Shown: in pieces, positions 53,011-63,287 of the stretch
Layout: every line of letters begins with the position of its first letter
Position numbering within the stretch: the first letter of the stretch is position 1
Assembly: GCF_024139115.2 (NCBI RefSeq)
Contig: NC_085141.1
Location: 392,694,632-392,758,631 of the forward strand
DNA: 64,000 nucleotides
Origin: Armigeres subalbatus
Taxonomy: Eukaryota > Arthropoda > Insecta > Diptera > Culicidae
Direction of reading: 5' to 3'
Translations under genes and position numbers: made by a program
The notes under the pieces: generated by a model
What the model was told of the DNA's origin: nothing
Databases searched by the model: none
Seen by the model: only the letters and a program-made list of their open reading frames with translations

Positions 53011-54827
53011 TTCAGGATCGATATACTCCGATAGTTTTCCACATTGTGTTTTCCGATAGTGCTACCAGATTTGTGCATTTTCCATATACACGGGAACGTA
53101 CCTTCCGACATTGAAAGATTGTAGAGCATGGAAATGGGACCGCTCAGCGAGGCAGCGCAGTTTAGAATAAAAAACGGTGAAAGTCGATCAGGTCCGATGC
53201 TTTTAGAGTTGTCCATCTGTTGAAGCTTTCTCAGCACATCATCTGTTGAAAAACTGAATAGCGAAACGTTGAGGTCATAACGCGGCAAACTGTCCAAGTA
53301 CGCTTCAGACGAAGGTGATCGGTTTTCACTTAACACGCTCCGAAAGAAAGACGAGAACAAATTTGCTGAATCAAGTGACGTTTCAGCTGTAACTCCATTG
53401 TAGCAGACACGCTGAGGAATTCCATTCATCTGCTTCCGGCTCCTAACAAATGACCAAAAAGTGCTTGGATCGTCCTTGATGTTCTCCTCGGTTCGACGAA
53501 TGTAGCAGCTAAAGCATTGCGCGCGCAAAGAGTTATATTCGCCCTCTAAGTCACGTAGCTCAACTTTATGCTGTTCCGATTTCGACCGAAAATATCGTTT
53601 CCGAGCTTTGCGCAAGCGATTCCGAAGACGTTGCAGTTCGTTGTTCCACCAGGGTTGTTTTGTCATTTTTTGTCGGAAACGTTTCAATGGAACAGCATCA
53701 CGAAGAATCGAGTAAAGACGTTGATAAAATATGTTGACGGCTTCGTCGATGTTGTATCCATCAAAGCAATCTTCCCAGTCGACTCCAGAAATAGATGTGT
53801 TCAGCGAAGCAAAATCGCATTGCCCAAAATCGAAAACTAACTGGTCTAAAGCATCCAAATCGTCGCGATTCCTCTCAACTTCAAATTTCATCACGAAAGG
53901 TTTGTGATGATGATCCATTCTTAATAACGCTGACGGTGGTTCTAATAGTTCAATAAACTTATCGTCATTGACAAACGCCAGATCAAGAATCCTTCTATTA
54001 TCATTCATCAAATCATTAATTTGGTAGAGACCACCACCAACAATATGCTCAGTCAAAGCCAACTCTTGCTCGGACGATGCATTGATAGGTAGAAGTGAGT
54101 TAATTTCCTCATCTCGCACCCAGCACAAATGGGGAAGATTATAATCGCCGATAACCAACACACGACTGTGATCGCCTGCTAGATCAAGAAGACTCTGCAC
54201 ACAAGCAGCGTGTTGTTGGTACAGAGTCAATTCACTGTTGGGTGGTAGGTAGATGGCACAAATAAGCAAGTCCAAATACGGCAAAGTTATTCTGACGATG
54301 ATTTGTTCTAATTGTTCATTTTCGGTGGAGTTGACTGACAAACTCTGCAATCCATTTCTCACACCGATCAGTACGCCACCGCCGCGCGAGTAACAGCTGG
54401 TGTTTACATTTCTATCGCAACGATATATCGTGTAGTTCAATGTCAATTCGGAATTTCGAATATCAACATTGAGCCACGTTTCTGTGAAGACGATGATGTC
54501 GTAATCACTATCGGATAGAGCCAAGAATAAACTATTCGTTTTTGTGCGAAGACCGCGTACGTTCTGATAGTAAACGGTCAATGTTTCATGCGGAGGCGGC
54601 TGGTTAACAACAGTTGGAATAATGTGCGGTAGCGAATTTCGGGATTGTCTTAATTGTTCATTCATAGGGGAGCGATTGTCGGTGCGTAATGAACTAAAGT
54701 GATTATTGTGGATGGCTCTCACCTGGGGATGATTGGAAGCGAAAAGTTGTGCGTGTTGTTGTCGAGTGCCCGAAGTCGAACTGGCGGAAGATAATTCCCT
54801 TCTGCCAAGATGATCCAGATAGAGCAA
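52920..54827 (-). CDS. CR1 ORF2, endonuclease and RT N-terminal part
   Basis: The likely native start is the ATG of MNEQLRQSRN near 54664; upstream residues may be a frame extension into ORF1. The apurinic endonuclease follows: LTVYYQNVRGLRTK (catalytic Asn), IIVFTETWLN (Glu), VLVIGDYNLP (Asp/Asn) and LLRMDHHHKPF (Asp-His). Then a Trp/Arg-rich linker (PWWNNELQRLRNRLRKARK) and RT fingers DNSKSIGPDRLSPFF. After NYRSISILNCLSKF the frame shifts by one base, and the last ~35 codons are out of frame; RT continues at 53010. Confidence 0.88.
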   Translation of the reverse strand: MLYLDHLGRRELSSASSTSGTRQQHAQLFASNHPQVRAIHNNHFSSLRTDNRSPMNEQLRQSRNSLPHIIPTVVNQPPPHETLTVYYQNVRGLRTKTNSLFLALSDSDYDIIVFTETWLNVDIRNSELTLNYTIYRCDRNVNTSCYSRGGGVLIGVRNGLQSLSVNSTENEQLEQIIVRITLPYLDLLICAIYLPPNSELTLYQQHAACVQSLLDLAGDHSRVLVIGDYNLPHLCWVRDEEINSLLPINASSEQELALTEHIVGGGLYQINDLMNDNRRILDLAFVNDDKFIELLEPPSALLRMDHHHKPFVMKFEVERNRDDLDALDQLVFDFGQCDFASLNTSISGVDWEDCFDGYNIDEAVNIFYQRLYSILRDAVPLKRFRQKMTKQPWWNNELQRLRNRLRKARKRYFRSKSEQHKVELRDLEGEYNSLRAQCFSCYIRRTEENIKDDPSTFWSFVRSRKQMNGIPQRVCYNGVTAETSLDSANLFSSFFRSVLSENRSPSSEAYLDSLPRYDLNVSLFSFSTDDVLRKLQQMDNSKSIGPDRLSPFFILNCAASLSGPISMLYNLSMSEGTFPCIWKMHKSGSTIGKHNVENYRSISILNCLSKFSRAWSTTRFTRRYIISFLNINMAL

Positions 54828-54921
54828 TTTCCTTCAGCTGTGGATCTAGGCCTACTTTGAAAGAAACAAAAGTAAGTTCGTCTAGAGTTCTTCCTTTCGG
54901 CACTAGCTTAGCCACACCCAC
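54703..54921 (-). pseudogene. CR1 ORF1 C-terminal fragment
   Basis: Reads AKLVPKGRTLDELTFVSFKV, GLDPQLKEIAL and GIIFRQFDF. This follows on from the WLYLSGFDP fold in the neighbouring frame, forming the RRM-like C-terminal half of a CR1-type ORF1. It is separated from that half by a frameshift near 54905-54920 and overlaps the 5' end of ORF2. Confidence 0.72.
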
Positions 54922-55250
54922 AACACCGTCGGTAATGTTGAGATTCCCTTCACTAAATTTTCGATCTGTTGAGTTGTTGCGTGAGGATCGAATCCGGACA
55001 GGTAGAGCCAGAACTTTTCTTCCCGTTGGGAAGCAGCGAGCGGAATAGATTCATTCGGACCGATATCTCTTGTACCGACGGAAACATTATCGTTGTTTGA
55101 TGGTTCGTCGATGAGAAGCCGCGGACGTTTTCGCGACGTTGTAGGTAGCTGCGATCTGGGATTGCGAGGTGTTTGTAGTGGTGTTCGTTGTAGGATAGTA
55201 TTTATTTTCGTTGTGTTGAGCGCAATTTCCTTCCTTAATTCATCAAGCAC
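54903..55250 (-). pseudogene. CR1 ORF1 middle fragment
   Basis: Starts LDELRKEIALNTTKINTIL (coiled-coil-like), then a basic Pro/Arg-rich linker (PRNPRSQLPTTSRKRPRLL), then REEKFWLYLSGFDPHATTQQ, the start of an RNA-binding fold seen in ORF1 proteins of this group. It is out of frame with both neighbours. Confidence 0.72.
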
Positions 55251-55504
55251 TTTCGTTTGTTTTCGTTCGCCACTTCCAAAACATCATTAGTGGATGCGAT
55301 GGCTCGCCGAAAATGAGCATTCGACATCATTTTTGTACAAGCTTTGCACATCCAGAATAGCTGCGAGCAGGATCCGATGGTGTTACGGATCTCGGTGGAC
55401 TGTTGTACGCACTTTAGGTGAAACGATGAATTGCAAAATCCGTTGCACATAATTTCATCCGTTTTGTTTACAGTATGAGTACAAGCAAAACATATGGACT
55501 CCAT
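55235..55504 (-). pseudogene. CR1 ORF1 N-terminal fragment with PHD-like zinc finger
   Basis: ATG start; residues 5-57 carry Cys/His pairs in PHD order: C-x2-C (CFAC), C-x3-C (CNGFC), H-x2-C (HLKC) and C-x2-C (CKAC), with a Trp two residues before the last pair. A PHD-type finger in ORF1 is known for CR1-clade elements. The frame runs out at about codon 89 and coding resumes in the next frame, so a frameshift splits ORF1. Confidence 0.78.
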
Positions 55505-55700
55505 TGTTGCACTACGAATCGATGATGCGTTGCAATTTGTTTCTTTAGAATATAGCTTAGAAATCGTGGGAAGTCGTTGTACTCCAGGTTACACCGGTGA
55601 AGCGATGAAAATACGTCCAGTTGGTGTTGTAATAAACAAATAATGTCACGAAAAATTGAGAGAAAACGCACAATTAGTACTAGCGAAAAGCAAGCGATAT

Positions 55701-56356
55701 GAATTGTTTACCTTACACACACACACCAGAGGATGCAGAGGATAAAAGAGACAAACGACACACAATCGGTGGTGATTAGAACGGAAAGCTCTTTCCTTCG
55801 TTAAAAATTTCTTGCATCTTAAAGACTATAATAGAATTGATTTGTTTAATCGCTGACAAGAACTAAGCCAAAATTAGCATGGGCTTTGCCCCCAGAACGT
55901 AGATAATGAATCAGATAGATCTCACCAAATTAGAACCGTAGAATCAATGTTATTCCTTGGCGCATTCAAATAAGCCACCTGATTTGAAACAGGTTTGAAT
56001 GGAAACATTATGGCACACAAAAAAGGATTTCATTTCACTCTCGACCAGATGATTGTTCGATACTAGCGTCGTTTCTTTCACCAGAAAACGATTCCGATTC
56101 CAGAGTGTCATAAACCTCACCGACCGTACAAAAATTTCAAAATTACAAAGCAAACAGCACAAGGTTTTCAAATAATCAAGAATTAGCCATCAATTCGAAC
56201 ATGACCTGCTCTGCGTCATCAATATGATCAGAATCACATCACTAAATGGTGGCTTAGGACCAGCCAAATTCACGAAGTTTTTAGCCGAAACGGATAGAAA
56301 AAAAACTGTCATGATGAAACACACTACCGTCCGCGCGCAAGGCTTACTTCGATCTC
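55701..56356. other. Unannotated stretch upstream of CR1
   Basis: No supported feature. It may include the CR1 5' untranslated region near 55.7 kb. Confidence 0.4.
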
Positions 56357-56380
56357 GTTATTTAAGGCAAACTACCTAGT
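56357..56380. repeat. 24-bp direct repeat, right copy
   Basis: Matches 48800-48823 exactly; followed by GCTGTTAAAGTC and CTCAAAACT/AGTTTTGAG words. Confidence 0.5.
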
Positions 56381-56731
56381 GCTGTTAAAGTCATTTTACT
56401 CAAAACTCGGTTATTAGCCCAAACAACAGTTTTGAGTGAAAACAACCAACGTTTGGGTAGTTTGGGTCTTCTTTTGAGTTAGTTATAGTTTGAGTTAATT
56501 GCGGAAACATATCATGATGATTGCAGTAGTGGTTCAACAGATGATTTCACCAAGTTCATCATTTAGCTGAAACTTGGAACAGTAATAAATTATGATAAAC
56601 ATTTGACATCGCTGCTCAAAGTGCGATCTATAATATTCCCAAAAAATAAATCGAGAATTAAAAATTAAAATTAAAAATGGTAAACTTCAATCAGATGCAC
56701 ATAGATTTTTTTTTCGTAAAGCTAAACTTAC
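56381..56731. other. Intron-like AT-rich sequence
   Basis: No feature besides TTTGGGTAGTTTGGG-type words; lies just downstream (minus sense) of the exon's splice donor. Confidence 0.4.
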
Positions 56732-56873
56732 CACTTCCGGGAACGTAGATGTTGAGTGTAAGACAGTCCTCGCTCTGGTTGGCAAGCAGCGGTTGTAGAC
56801 GTTTCAAGTGCTGGTAGCGCCCCTTCGGCATGGAGAGCAGAGCGACAGTGCGGTTGCTGATGTCCGGGAAGCT
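56732..56873 (-). CDS. Neuroligin-like carboxylesterase-domain exon (partial gene)
   Basis: A 142-bp exon (47 codons plus one base) encodes SFPDISNRTVALLSMPKGRY, then QHLKRLQPLLANQ and SEDCLTLNIYVPGS. EDCLTLNIYVP is the type-B carboxylesterase signature around the conserved Cys, and NQSEDCL with the preceding KGRY..LKRL segment is characteristic of insect neuroligins, postsynaptic adhesion proteins that bind neurexin through a catalytically inactive esterase domain. On the minus strand it is preceded by TTGTATTCACAG (acceptor) and followed by GTAAGT (donor). The GC-rich exon stands out from AT-rich flanks. Other exons were not found, implying long introns. Another cholinesterase-like adhesion protein remains possible. 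Confidence 0.78.
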
Positions 56874-57449
56874 CTGTGAATACAAAAGAACGAAAAACGT
56901 GTTAAAAACGTTACTACTTAATTATAACCGGGTGTCCCACTACTCGGATTCCTACAACATCGTTTCAATTCTTGTACGAAAACAGTGCGTGTTGTTCGTA
57001 TTGTATAACTGTCCCATATAGATAGGCATTCAAGAAAATATGGTACAGATGTGTTTCTATAATCAGCAATGGACGAGAAAAAAAAACTTGGCCTCAATTG
57101 TGAATATCAAAGTGAATTCAAAAAGTCAAAGGAATGTTCCAAAGGTAACCAATGAAAGTTGCTTATGAGATTTTACAGATAGCAAAAAGTTTTACCGAAA
57201 GAGTGAAGAAATGTATTGTGCTGTGGCCATGAAAATTAAATTCCTAGCACATGGTTTTGTTCACTACTACTTGTTGCAGAAATTATCGTATTTTGTTACT
57301 TTTCAGGGACGTGCCTTAAGGGCACCGGCTAATATGAGCTTGAACTCTCAATTCTCAGAGTCGGCTACTTTCGAGGGGCTAATCAAGGTATTACTAGCGA
57401 AGTACACTACTTACAATCAACATTTGGTTTTTATTCAAGTGTAGGTGTA
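56874..57449. other. Intron-like AT-rich sequence
   Basis: No supported feature upstream (minus sense) of the exon. Confidence 0.4.
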
Positions 57450-57743
57450 GAGGCCCTCCTTAGCCGTGCGGTAAGACGCGCGGCTACAAAGCAAGACCAT
57501 GCTGAGGGTGGCTGGGTTCGATTCCCGGTGCCGGTCTAGGCAATTTTCGGATTGGAAATTGTCTCGACTTCCCTGGGCATAAAAGTATCATCGTGCTAGC
57601 CTCATGATATACGAATGCAAAAATGGTAACCTGGCTAAGAAACCTCGCAGTTAATAATTGTGGAAGTGCTTAATGAACACTAAGCTGCGAGGCGGCTCTG
57701 TCCCAGTGTGGGGATGTAATGCCAATAAGAAGAAGAAGAAGAA
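57450..57743 (+). mobile_element. Feilai-like SINE, full length
   Basis: Starts with a tRNA-like head (AGGCCCTCCTTAGCCGTGCG), B box GGTTCGATTCCCGG, body, and a (GAA)5 tail. GTAGGTGTA at 57441-57449 and 57744-57752 is the target duplication. This is the best-preserved copy in the window. Confidence 0.92.
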
Positions 57744-57752
57744 GTAGGTGTA

Positions 57753-58160
57753 ACTTACAGAATAGTTTGGTGTATGTGTGTGGAGCCGGCCGGCTCCGAA
57801 TCGACTGGGGCAAAGTTGGGAAAGACCTCATGGGTTGCGGCTGGGTCTAACGTGCGGGGTAACTAGCGTCAGGAGGTTTTGGACGGTGTGTTCAGCTGAC
57901 CGAGAGACACTCGGTGAAGCTGACTTCAAGGGTTCGACGTAACGGGGGTTCGAAAAGCCTTCCGATGTGGGTCAAACGGTTGTCTGTAACCCGGATTCGT
58001 CCTCTGTACGGGCTTCACTTCCGTAAACAACTAGGAAGGCTTAGTTGGAAGTGCTCGATTCCTTGGACCTTGACTCGGCGTCCGTTTCAGGTTACGGTTA
58101 ATGGGTCCTGATTTGATATGGGGTTTTCTCGCAGGTCAATTTTTCCACTCTCAAATACGT
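57753..58160. other. GC-rich unassigned segment with a 16-bp palindrome
   Basis: GGAGCCGGCCGGCTCC at 57782-57797 is a perfect palindrome. The following ~350 bp are GC-richer than the surroundings and precede CTGTATAAATAAACTTTTAG. This could be part of an unrecognised retroelement terminus, but no partner repeat is visible. Confidence 0.4.
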
Positions 58161-59776
58161 GCGTATTATAGCTCACAGCACAAACTGTATAAATAAACTT
58201 TTAGCTCTACTACGTATTGCTTGATCGGCGTACGATGTGGAAAAGAGCGCTATCATCGTACAGTACCCAGTAGCTTACCCTTTCTTTACGAAATTCCCTT
58301 TTGCTCATAGTCCTATTCCCAACTCGCGACAAGACGTGTTCTGTCCTCTGCAGCAGTTTTTCTATGTTTTGTGTAGTGTTCATGTTATACAAACTTTGTT
58401 TTTAATTCTATTTGACGGTATATTATTTATTGGATTCCATTCAAATATTCTAATTTTATCAAACGTGCATGTTTTTTTTATTATTTTTAACTTGTATATA
58501 TATCTTTTATTTTAGCATAGATTATTTTTAAACAATATTTATTATTTACCCATGCTTAATGTTTATTCGGTATGCAATATAGGATTTTATGTCACAACTG
58601 TAACAATTTTACGACAATTTAGTCCAAATATACATTTGAACAACGAAGTACCTATTTATTTTTGAAGTGAATCTTTAAACAATCGAAGTTTCAACTTTAA
58701 TCTTTAATCAACAACTATCCTCCATGCACTGTTCTTGCTGTTGAACATTGCTAAGATATCCCTCAGTAAGCAATGTGTTATCGAACAATATTCAAAATCA
58801 ATACACTTCATCTTATTCCACCATATTCCTTTTCCTGGAAAGAATGCCAATTTATGCACCATTAGTAGCATCTCTCCATTCAAGACTCAGTCAATGATTA
58901 ATGACCAAAAATGAACAACATTCTGCTGGCATTGGCAAAGCTTTTATCAAACTCTTGTTCATTTTTTGAAAAGGGCCGAATATACGTTCAAAGTTCAATA
59001 AATCAGTTCTTTTCCTTCGAAAAATTACAACTTGCAATTGAAGTTTATCAAACATTTATTATTCAGACATGTCAGATTTGTGAAATCTATCGCTTTGAAA
59101 GACAATCATCTCATTGTTACTTATGCTCTCTTGAAAAGTTAAGCGACTATGCTCCCAATCTTGATATCGTCCAACAAAGAACACCAGTGAATCGTCCGTT
59201 TAATCGTTTCGAAGAACTACACTCAGAAGAAACAAGAATACTTGCCGAATCGATGCCTCGTGTTCATCGTAGGTACATAGGTGGATCATTTGCAATTTAA
59301 AAATAATGATGAGATCCGTTACCGCAGACAGAAGAGATTCTCCATGCTGAGCAACCGATTCTATTTAAGACGACTGTGATGATGGTGATGACGATGATGA
59401 TTATCGTCATCATCACCACCGGCATCATCTGCGGTTTTAGGTGGCTTGATTCGTGATTCGCTTATTTCGCTGGTTTCATCCAAATTCGACGTTGCCTCAT
59501 TGAGCTATCATCTCGGTCGTTTCAATGCTCCAGCAATGTTTGGTGGCCTCCACGTCGTCGTCGACGGAAGAGCACCGGAAAACATGCAAAATCCATCTGT
59601 GCCTTTTGAATTATTGAGCATTCATCTAGAGAACGGTCGAGTAGGCAAACAGATGGAACTCACTCATCTTTTCTAATTTGATTGGAGTTTAATTTCAAGG
59701 AAAAATGATACCATCAACGAACGTCAATTCCATTTCACAGTTGAAACGACTGAGCAGTATAGTTCACTACTAGTTT
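58161..59776. other. Unannotated AT-rich stretch (1.6 kb)
   Basis: The frames at 58911-59300 and 59446-59676 show no recognisable domain. A (GAT)n hairpin, GGTGATGACGAT against ATCGTCATCATCACC, lies at 59384-59417. Confidence 0.4.
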
Positions 59777-60241
59777 ACAAGTCTTGTATCGAATTTCCGG
59801 TGGATTCCAAAAATGTGTTTTCCTCTGATGTGCACTTTCATAGTTTTTAATTGAAAGCTTCTTTCTCAAAGGGAACATTTCTGCGTTCGACATTTAACCA
59901 ATGATGCTTTGTTGATATGTCGTTTGAAAGAGATTCTTGGACTTCACAAAGTTTGGACCTTTACAATTTGGAAGGCCTCTCATACAGTTTGTTATCTTCT
60001 TATTGGCATTACATCCCCCACTGGGACAATGCCGCCTTCCACAGTTATTAACTGCGAGGTTTCTAAGTCAAGTTACCATTGTTGCACTTGTATATCATAA
60101 GGCTAATACGATGATACTTTTATGTCCACGGAAGTCGAGACAATTTCCACTATGAAAATTTCCGGGACCGAGAATCGAACCCAGCCACGCTCAGCATGGT
60201 TTTGCTTTGTAGCCGCGCGTCTAACCGCTAGGCTAATGGGG
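59777..60241 (-). repeat. Inverted SINE-containing duplicon, copy A
   Basis: Reads, on the minus strand, a Feilai-like SINE followed by ~220 bp of unique sequence (CTTCACAAAGTTT..., TTAACCAATGATGC in plus sense). Copy B at 62797-63287 is the reverse complement, in the same order. Similarity extends beyond the SINE tail to about AAGTCTTGTATCGAATTTC. Confidence 0.8.
59996..60240 (-). mobile_element. Feilai-like SINE in duplicon A
   Basis: Plus strand TCTTCTTATTGGCATTAC to CCGCTAGGCTAATGGGG. It lacks about 25 bp (the GCAGCCTAGTGTTCATTAAG region) present in other copies and is moderately diverged. Confidence 0.85.
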
Positions 60242-60246
60242 TATAG

Positions 60247-60803
60247 TTACTCGACCAGTTAGTCATAACAAAATTTTATCACAATTATATCAATATGTGT
60301 TAAAAATAACAGAACTTGTAATAATTTTGTTATAAATTCCCTGTCAAAGTTGGAGGAAAGAAAATTTCATGGTCGTCATAACATGATTATAACATAATGT
60401 GTTGAGTTTTTTTTTCCGAAAAAAGAATTGCCTACATTTTTGGCAGATAGGAATTGGAAAAAAAAAGAAGGTACCACCTTCAGTATAACTTGAAACTACA
60501 TTCAAAGTTGAAGCAGCAGGACAAAGTTAATTGCCTACATTATGGATATTCTTTTTCAATAACATAATTTGTTATAGTATAAGATATTTTCACCGCTTTT
60601 TATGTAACACATCGAGTTATATTTTTGTTCGAATCATAACATATTTAGTAATATTTTTGTTAAAACTAGAAGAGATTTTGTTACAATTTTTGTTATTTTA
60701 ACTACTAATGGTACATGTTTTATAACAACCGCTGTTATGAAAAACGGCTGTAACAGAATAACAAGTTCTGATATAAATCTGTTACTATCTACTGGTCGGG
60801 TAA
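60247..60803. mobile_element. AT-rich MITE with TTACYCGACCAGT ends
   Basis: Ends TTACTCGACCAGTTAG and, reversed, TTACCCGACCAGTAG. The 557-bp interior is very AT-rich with repeated CATAACA/TGTTATA words and an AGAACTTGT word in mirrored subterminal positions. No coding capacity; target duplication unclear (TA or TTA). Confidence 0.7.
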
Positions 60804-61029
60804 ATTCAGCTTCATCGCCCGTTCATTGGCAGCAACATTGGACAATTCGCACTATTTTGTGAAGAGTACAAACCTACACTATTTACTTTCTTCTATGACC
60901 ACAAAACATGCTAATTCCTCAATAGTCCAAATCTGCTCAGGCCACGTCACGTGTTTTCCACCCACTATTCACAATAAATTAATTTGTATGAAAAAATTCT
61001 GCGGGCGAGGATCAATTTGGAATAAAAAT
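60804..61029. other. Unannotated spacer
   Basis: No feature seen. Confidence 0.4.
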
Positions 61030-61170
61030 TACTCGAATTGAGTCGAGTCAAGTACAAGACACTGAAGACGACCACACAGTTGTGGTCGAAATACGTATCT
61101 GCAAAGATAACGCAAATTAACTGGTGGAATTAAATGGACAGTACTTAATTCGTCTTAGACGGCTATTTTT
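61030..61170 (+). repeat. Single diverged arm of the 985-1211 foldback repeat
   Basis: GTCAAGTACAAGACACTGAA, CACACAGTTGTGGTCGAAAT and ATCTGCAAAGATAAC match the right arm at 1125-1190, and GTACTTAATTCGTCTTAGAC matches the outer left flank of the 1-kb element in reverse. It shows the family's full arm is about 130 bp. Confidence 0.7.
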
Positions 61171-62639
61171 CATAATATTGAAGAAATAAACAAAAACATT
61201 CTCATAATAATTGAGCTAATACAATTTAAGACAAAAGTTGGCAGTCAGATGATTCCGTTGCTTCGGTTTACATATCTTCTTGGGAAACTTTGCGCAACAC
61301 AAAGAATCCAATAGAACAAGAATTTCGGTTTGTTGATTTTAATTTCTTCATTATTTATGGTTTTTCCTCCAATAACAAACTGCCTATAAAACGTAACAAA
61401 TTTAGAAACCATTTCATACAATTCCCAGGTAGCTTGGCTAATTGCAAATACAGCGTCCCGAACCCAACGGTCTAGCAAAATAATTTATGATTGTTTTATT
61501 GTTTAATTTCCTCCCATTATATAACTCGGAAGGGAACGTATTTCACTAACGAAAACTCGTTTATGACCCCTCTTAAAAACTCGTTCACAGCTCTCCGGAG
61601 GAATCTTGATTCAATTTGTCCATTTAGTTCAGTGAGCCCGCGCCGCGGTCAGAAGTGAGAGTTTTGCTTTCTGCCGAGGCCACAGAATATACTCTTTTTT
61701 AGCACACTTCAGAACAATATGAAGAGCGGTGTCCGCCGCCGGGGATCATATCAAACAAAATGTGTACAACATGCGAATCAAAAGCGGGCCCAGGCTTACC
61801 CGAATAAACACTGCCCGGCCGTGTGTGTGCGGAGAAATATTGTAGTCCCTTGATAAATGCCTGAAATTTCATCCCGCACGGTGCAGCGGCGCTATAATCA
61901 TCCACAACCTGATGTAATAAACGACTTACATGGCAAACACACACACACTTCACATACCCCCCAAAGTGGGACCCAGGAGTTCATACATATTTTGTCGGTT
62001 TCGTACATATGGGTGGATATGTGCGACCCGGAAAATTAGAACACGAATATTTCACCGTGCGAGCCAGTCTGCTGGGCTGGAGGGAGGCTCGGCGCTGCTG
62101 GTCTTTTCATGCCATTGTCGGTTGGGGATATACATATGAGAGGCAATTTCACGACCCGTCAACCAACTAAGAGGGACTTCGCAGAATTTGGCCAACAGTA
62201 GCACTGCACTAGAGTAGCGGTAGAAATGAGTGCAAAATTAACGAGGAATGTTATATTAAATAAAAACGAAAATTTTTGTATTCATCTATGAGTGCAATGA
62301 AATTAACTTATCGGCATGCTACAACTCGGAATGGATTGAATATCATTCAAACCCCAAAACATGGTGTATCTTCTATCTCAATTATTCCAATTTATAATTA
62401 TAATTATATATGTGGAATTCTAATTAACTTCGAAAACATGGGTGTACATGTTCATGATAGAATCAGAGGATAAAGCAGACATGAAGATATTCAAAGGTAT
62501 AGAAGTAGATTTAAAGGCGAGCGGAGGGCAAGTTCTCGCGGATACTTTTCGTTTTCTGCTAAAAAGCAACGAAAGTGAGATGAAGATCTCATCCTGGAAA
62601 CAATTATCTTAAACAACCTGTACTACACTGGCGGAACAG
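61171..62639. other. Unannotated stretch (1.5 kb)
   Basis: GC-richer at 61600-62170 with overlapping frames on both strands, none recognisable. Confidence 0.4.
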
Positions 62640-62796
62640 CGATGTGAGTGATCTTGTCGAAGATCCAAATGAGCAGCAACAACTACAGCGTGTGCCAGTC
62701 CAAAAATCTCCACTGACGGTGAATTCGGCCAGCTTGGCCAAGATGCAAATCATAATGAAAACCATTGACATCAAGGCAGTGTATAAGCTCTGACGA

Positions 62797-63080
62797 AGCC
62801 CTCCTTAGTCGTGCGGTAAGATGCGCGGCTACAAAGCAAGACCATGATGAGGGTCGCTGGGTTCGATTCCCGGTGCCGGTCTAGACAATTTTCGGATTGG
62901 AAATTGTCCCGACTTCACTGGGCATAAAAGTATCATCGTGTTAGCCCTTATGATATACGAATGCAGTAATGGTAACTTGGCTTAGAAACCTCGGAGTTAA
63001 TAACTGTGGAAGTGCTTAATGAACACGAGGCTGCAAGGCGGCAATGTACCAGGGGATTTAATGCCAATATGAAGATAAGA
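62797..63080 (+). mobile_element. Feilai-like SINE in duplicon B
   Basis: Head GCCCTCCTTAGTCGTGCGG, B box GGTTCGATTCCCGG, tail ATGAAGATAAGAA. It lies within the gag relic; ATAAGCT occurs on both sides of the composite insertion (about 62782 and 63351) and may be a decayed target duplication. Confidence 0.85.
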
Positions 63081-63287
63081 AACTGTATGAGAGGCCTTCC
63101 AAAATTGTAAAGGCCCTAACATTGTGAAGTCCAAGAATCTCTTTCAAACGACAAAGCATCAATGGTTAAATGTTGAACACAGAAATGTTCCCTTGGAAAA
63201 AGAAGCTTTTAATTAAAAACTATGAAAGTGCACATCAGACGTAAACAATTTTTTTTTAACCCGCGTGAAATTCGATAGAAGACTTAT
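63081..63287 (+). repeat. Unique part of inverted duplicon B
   Basis: Reverse complement of 59777-59995 with scattered differences (for example the TTAAATGTTGAACACAG versus CTGCGTTCGACATTTAA segment). Located between a full SINE and a second SINE tail. Confidence 0.75.

Larger units (their letters stand above)
51692..55700 (-). mobile_element. CR1-type LINE with ORF1 and ORF2, frameshifted
   Basis: About 4 kb on the minus strand. The 3' end is a (TAAA)n-like tail (plus strand TTTATTTATTTTATTTATT at 51692-51712) instead of poly(A), as common in CR1. ORF1 has a PHD-like zinc finger, and ORF2 has endonuclease plus RT with the GVPQGSHLGPLIF motif shared by CR1-clade mosquito elements (T1, Q). 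Both ORFs carry frameshifts. The 5' limit near 55.7 kb is an estimate. Confidence 0.82.
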
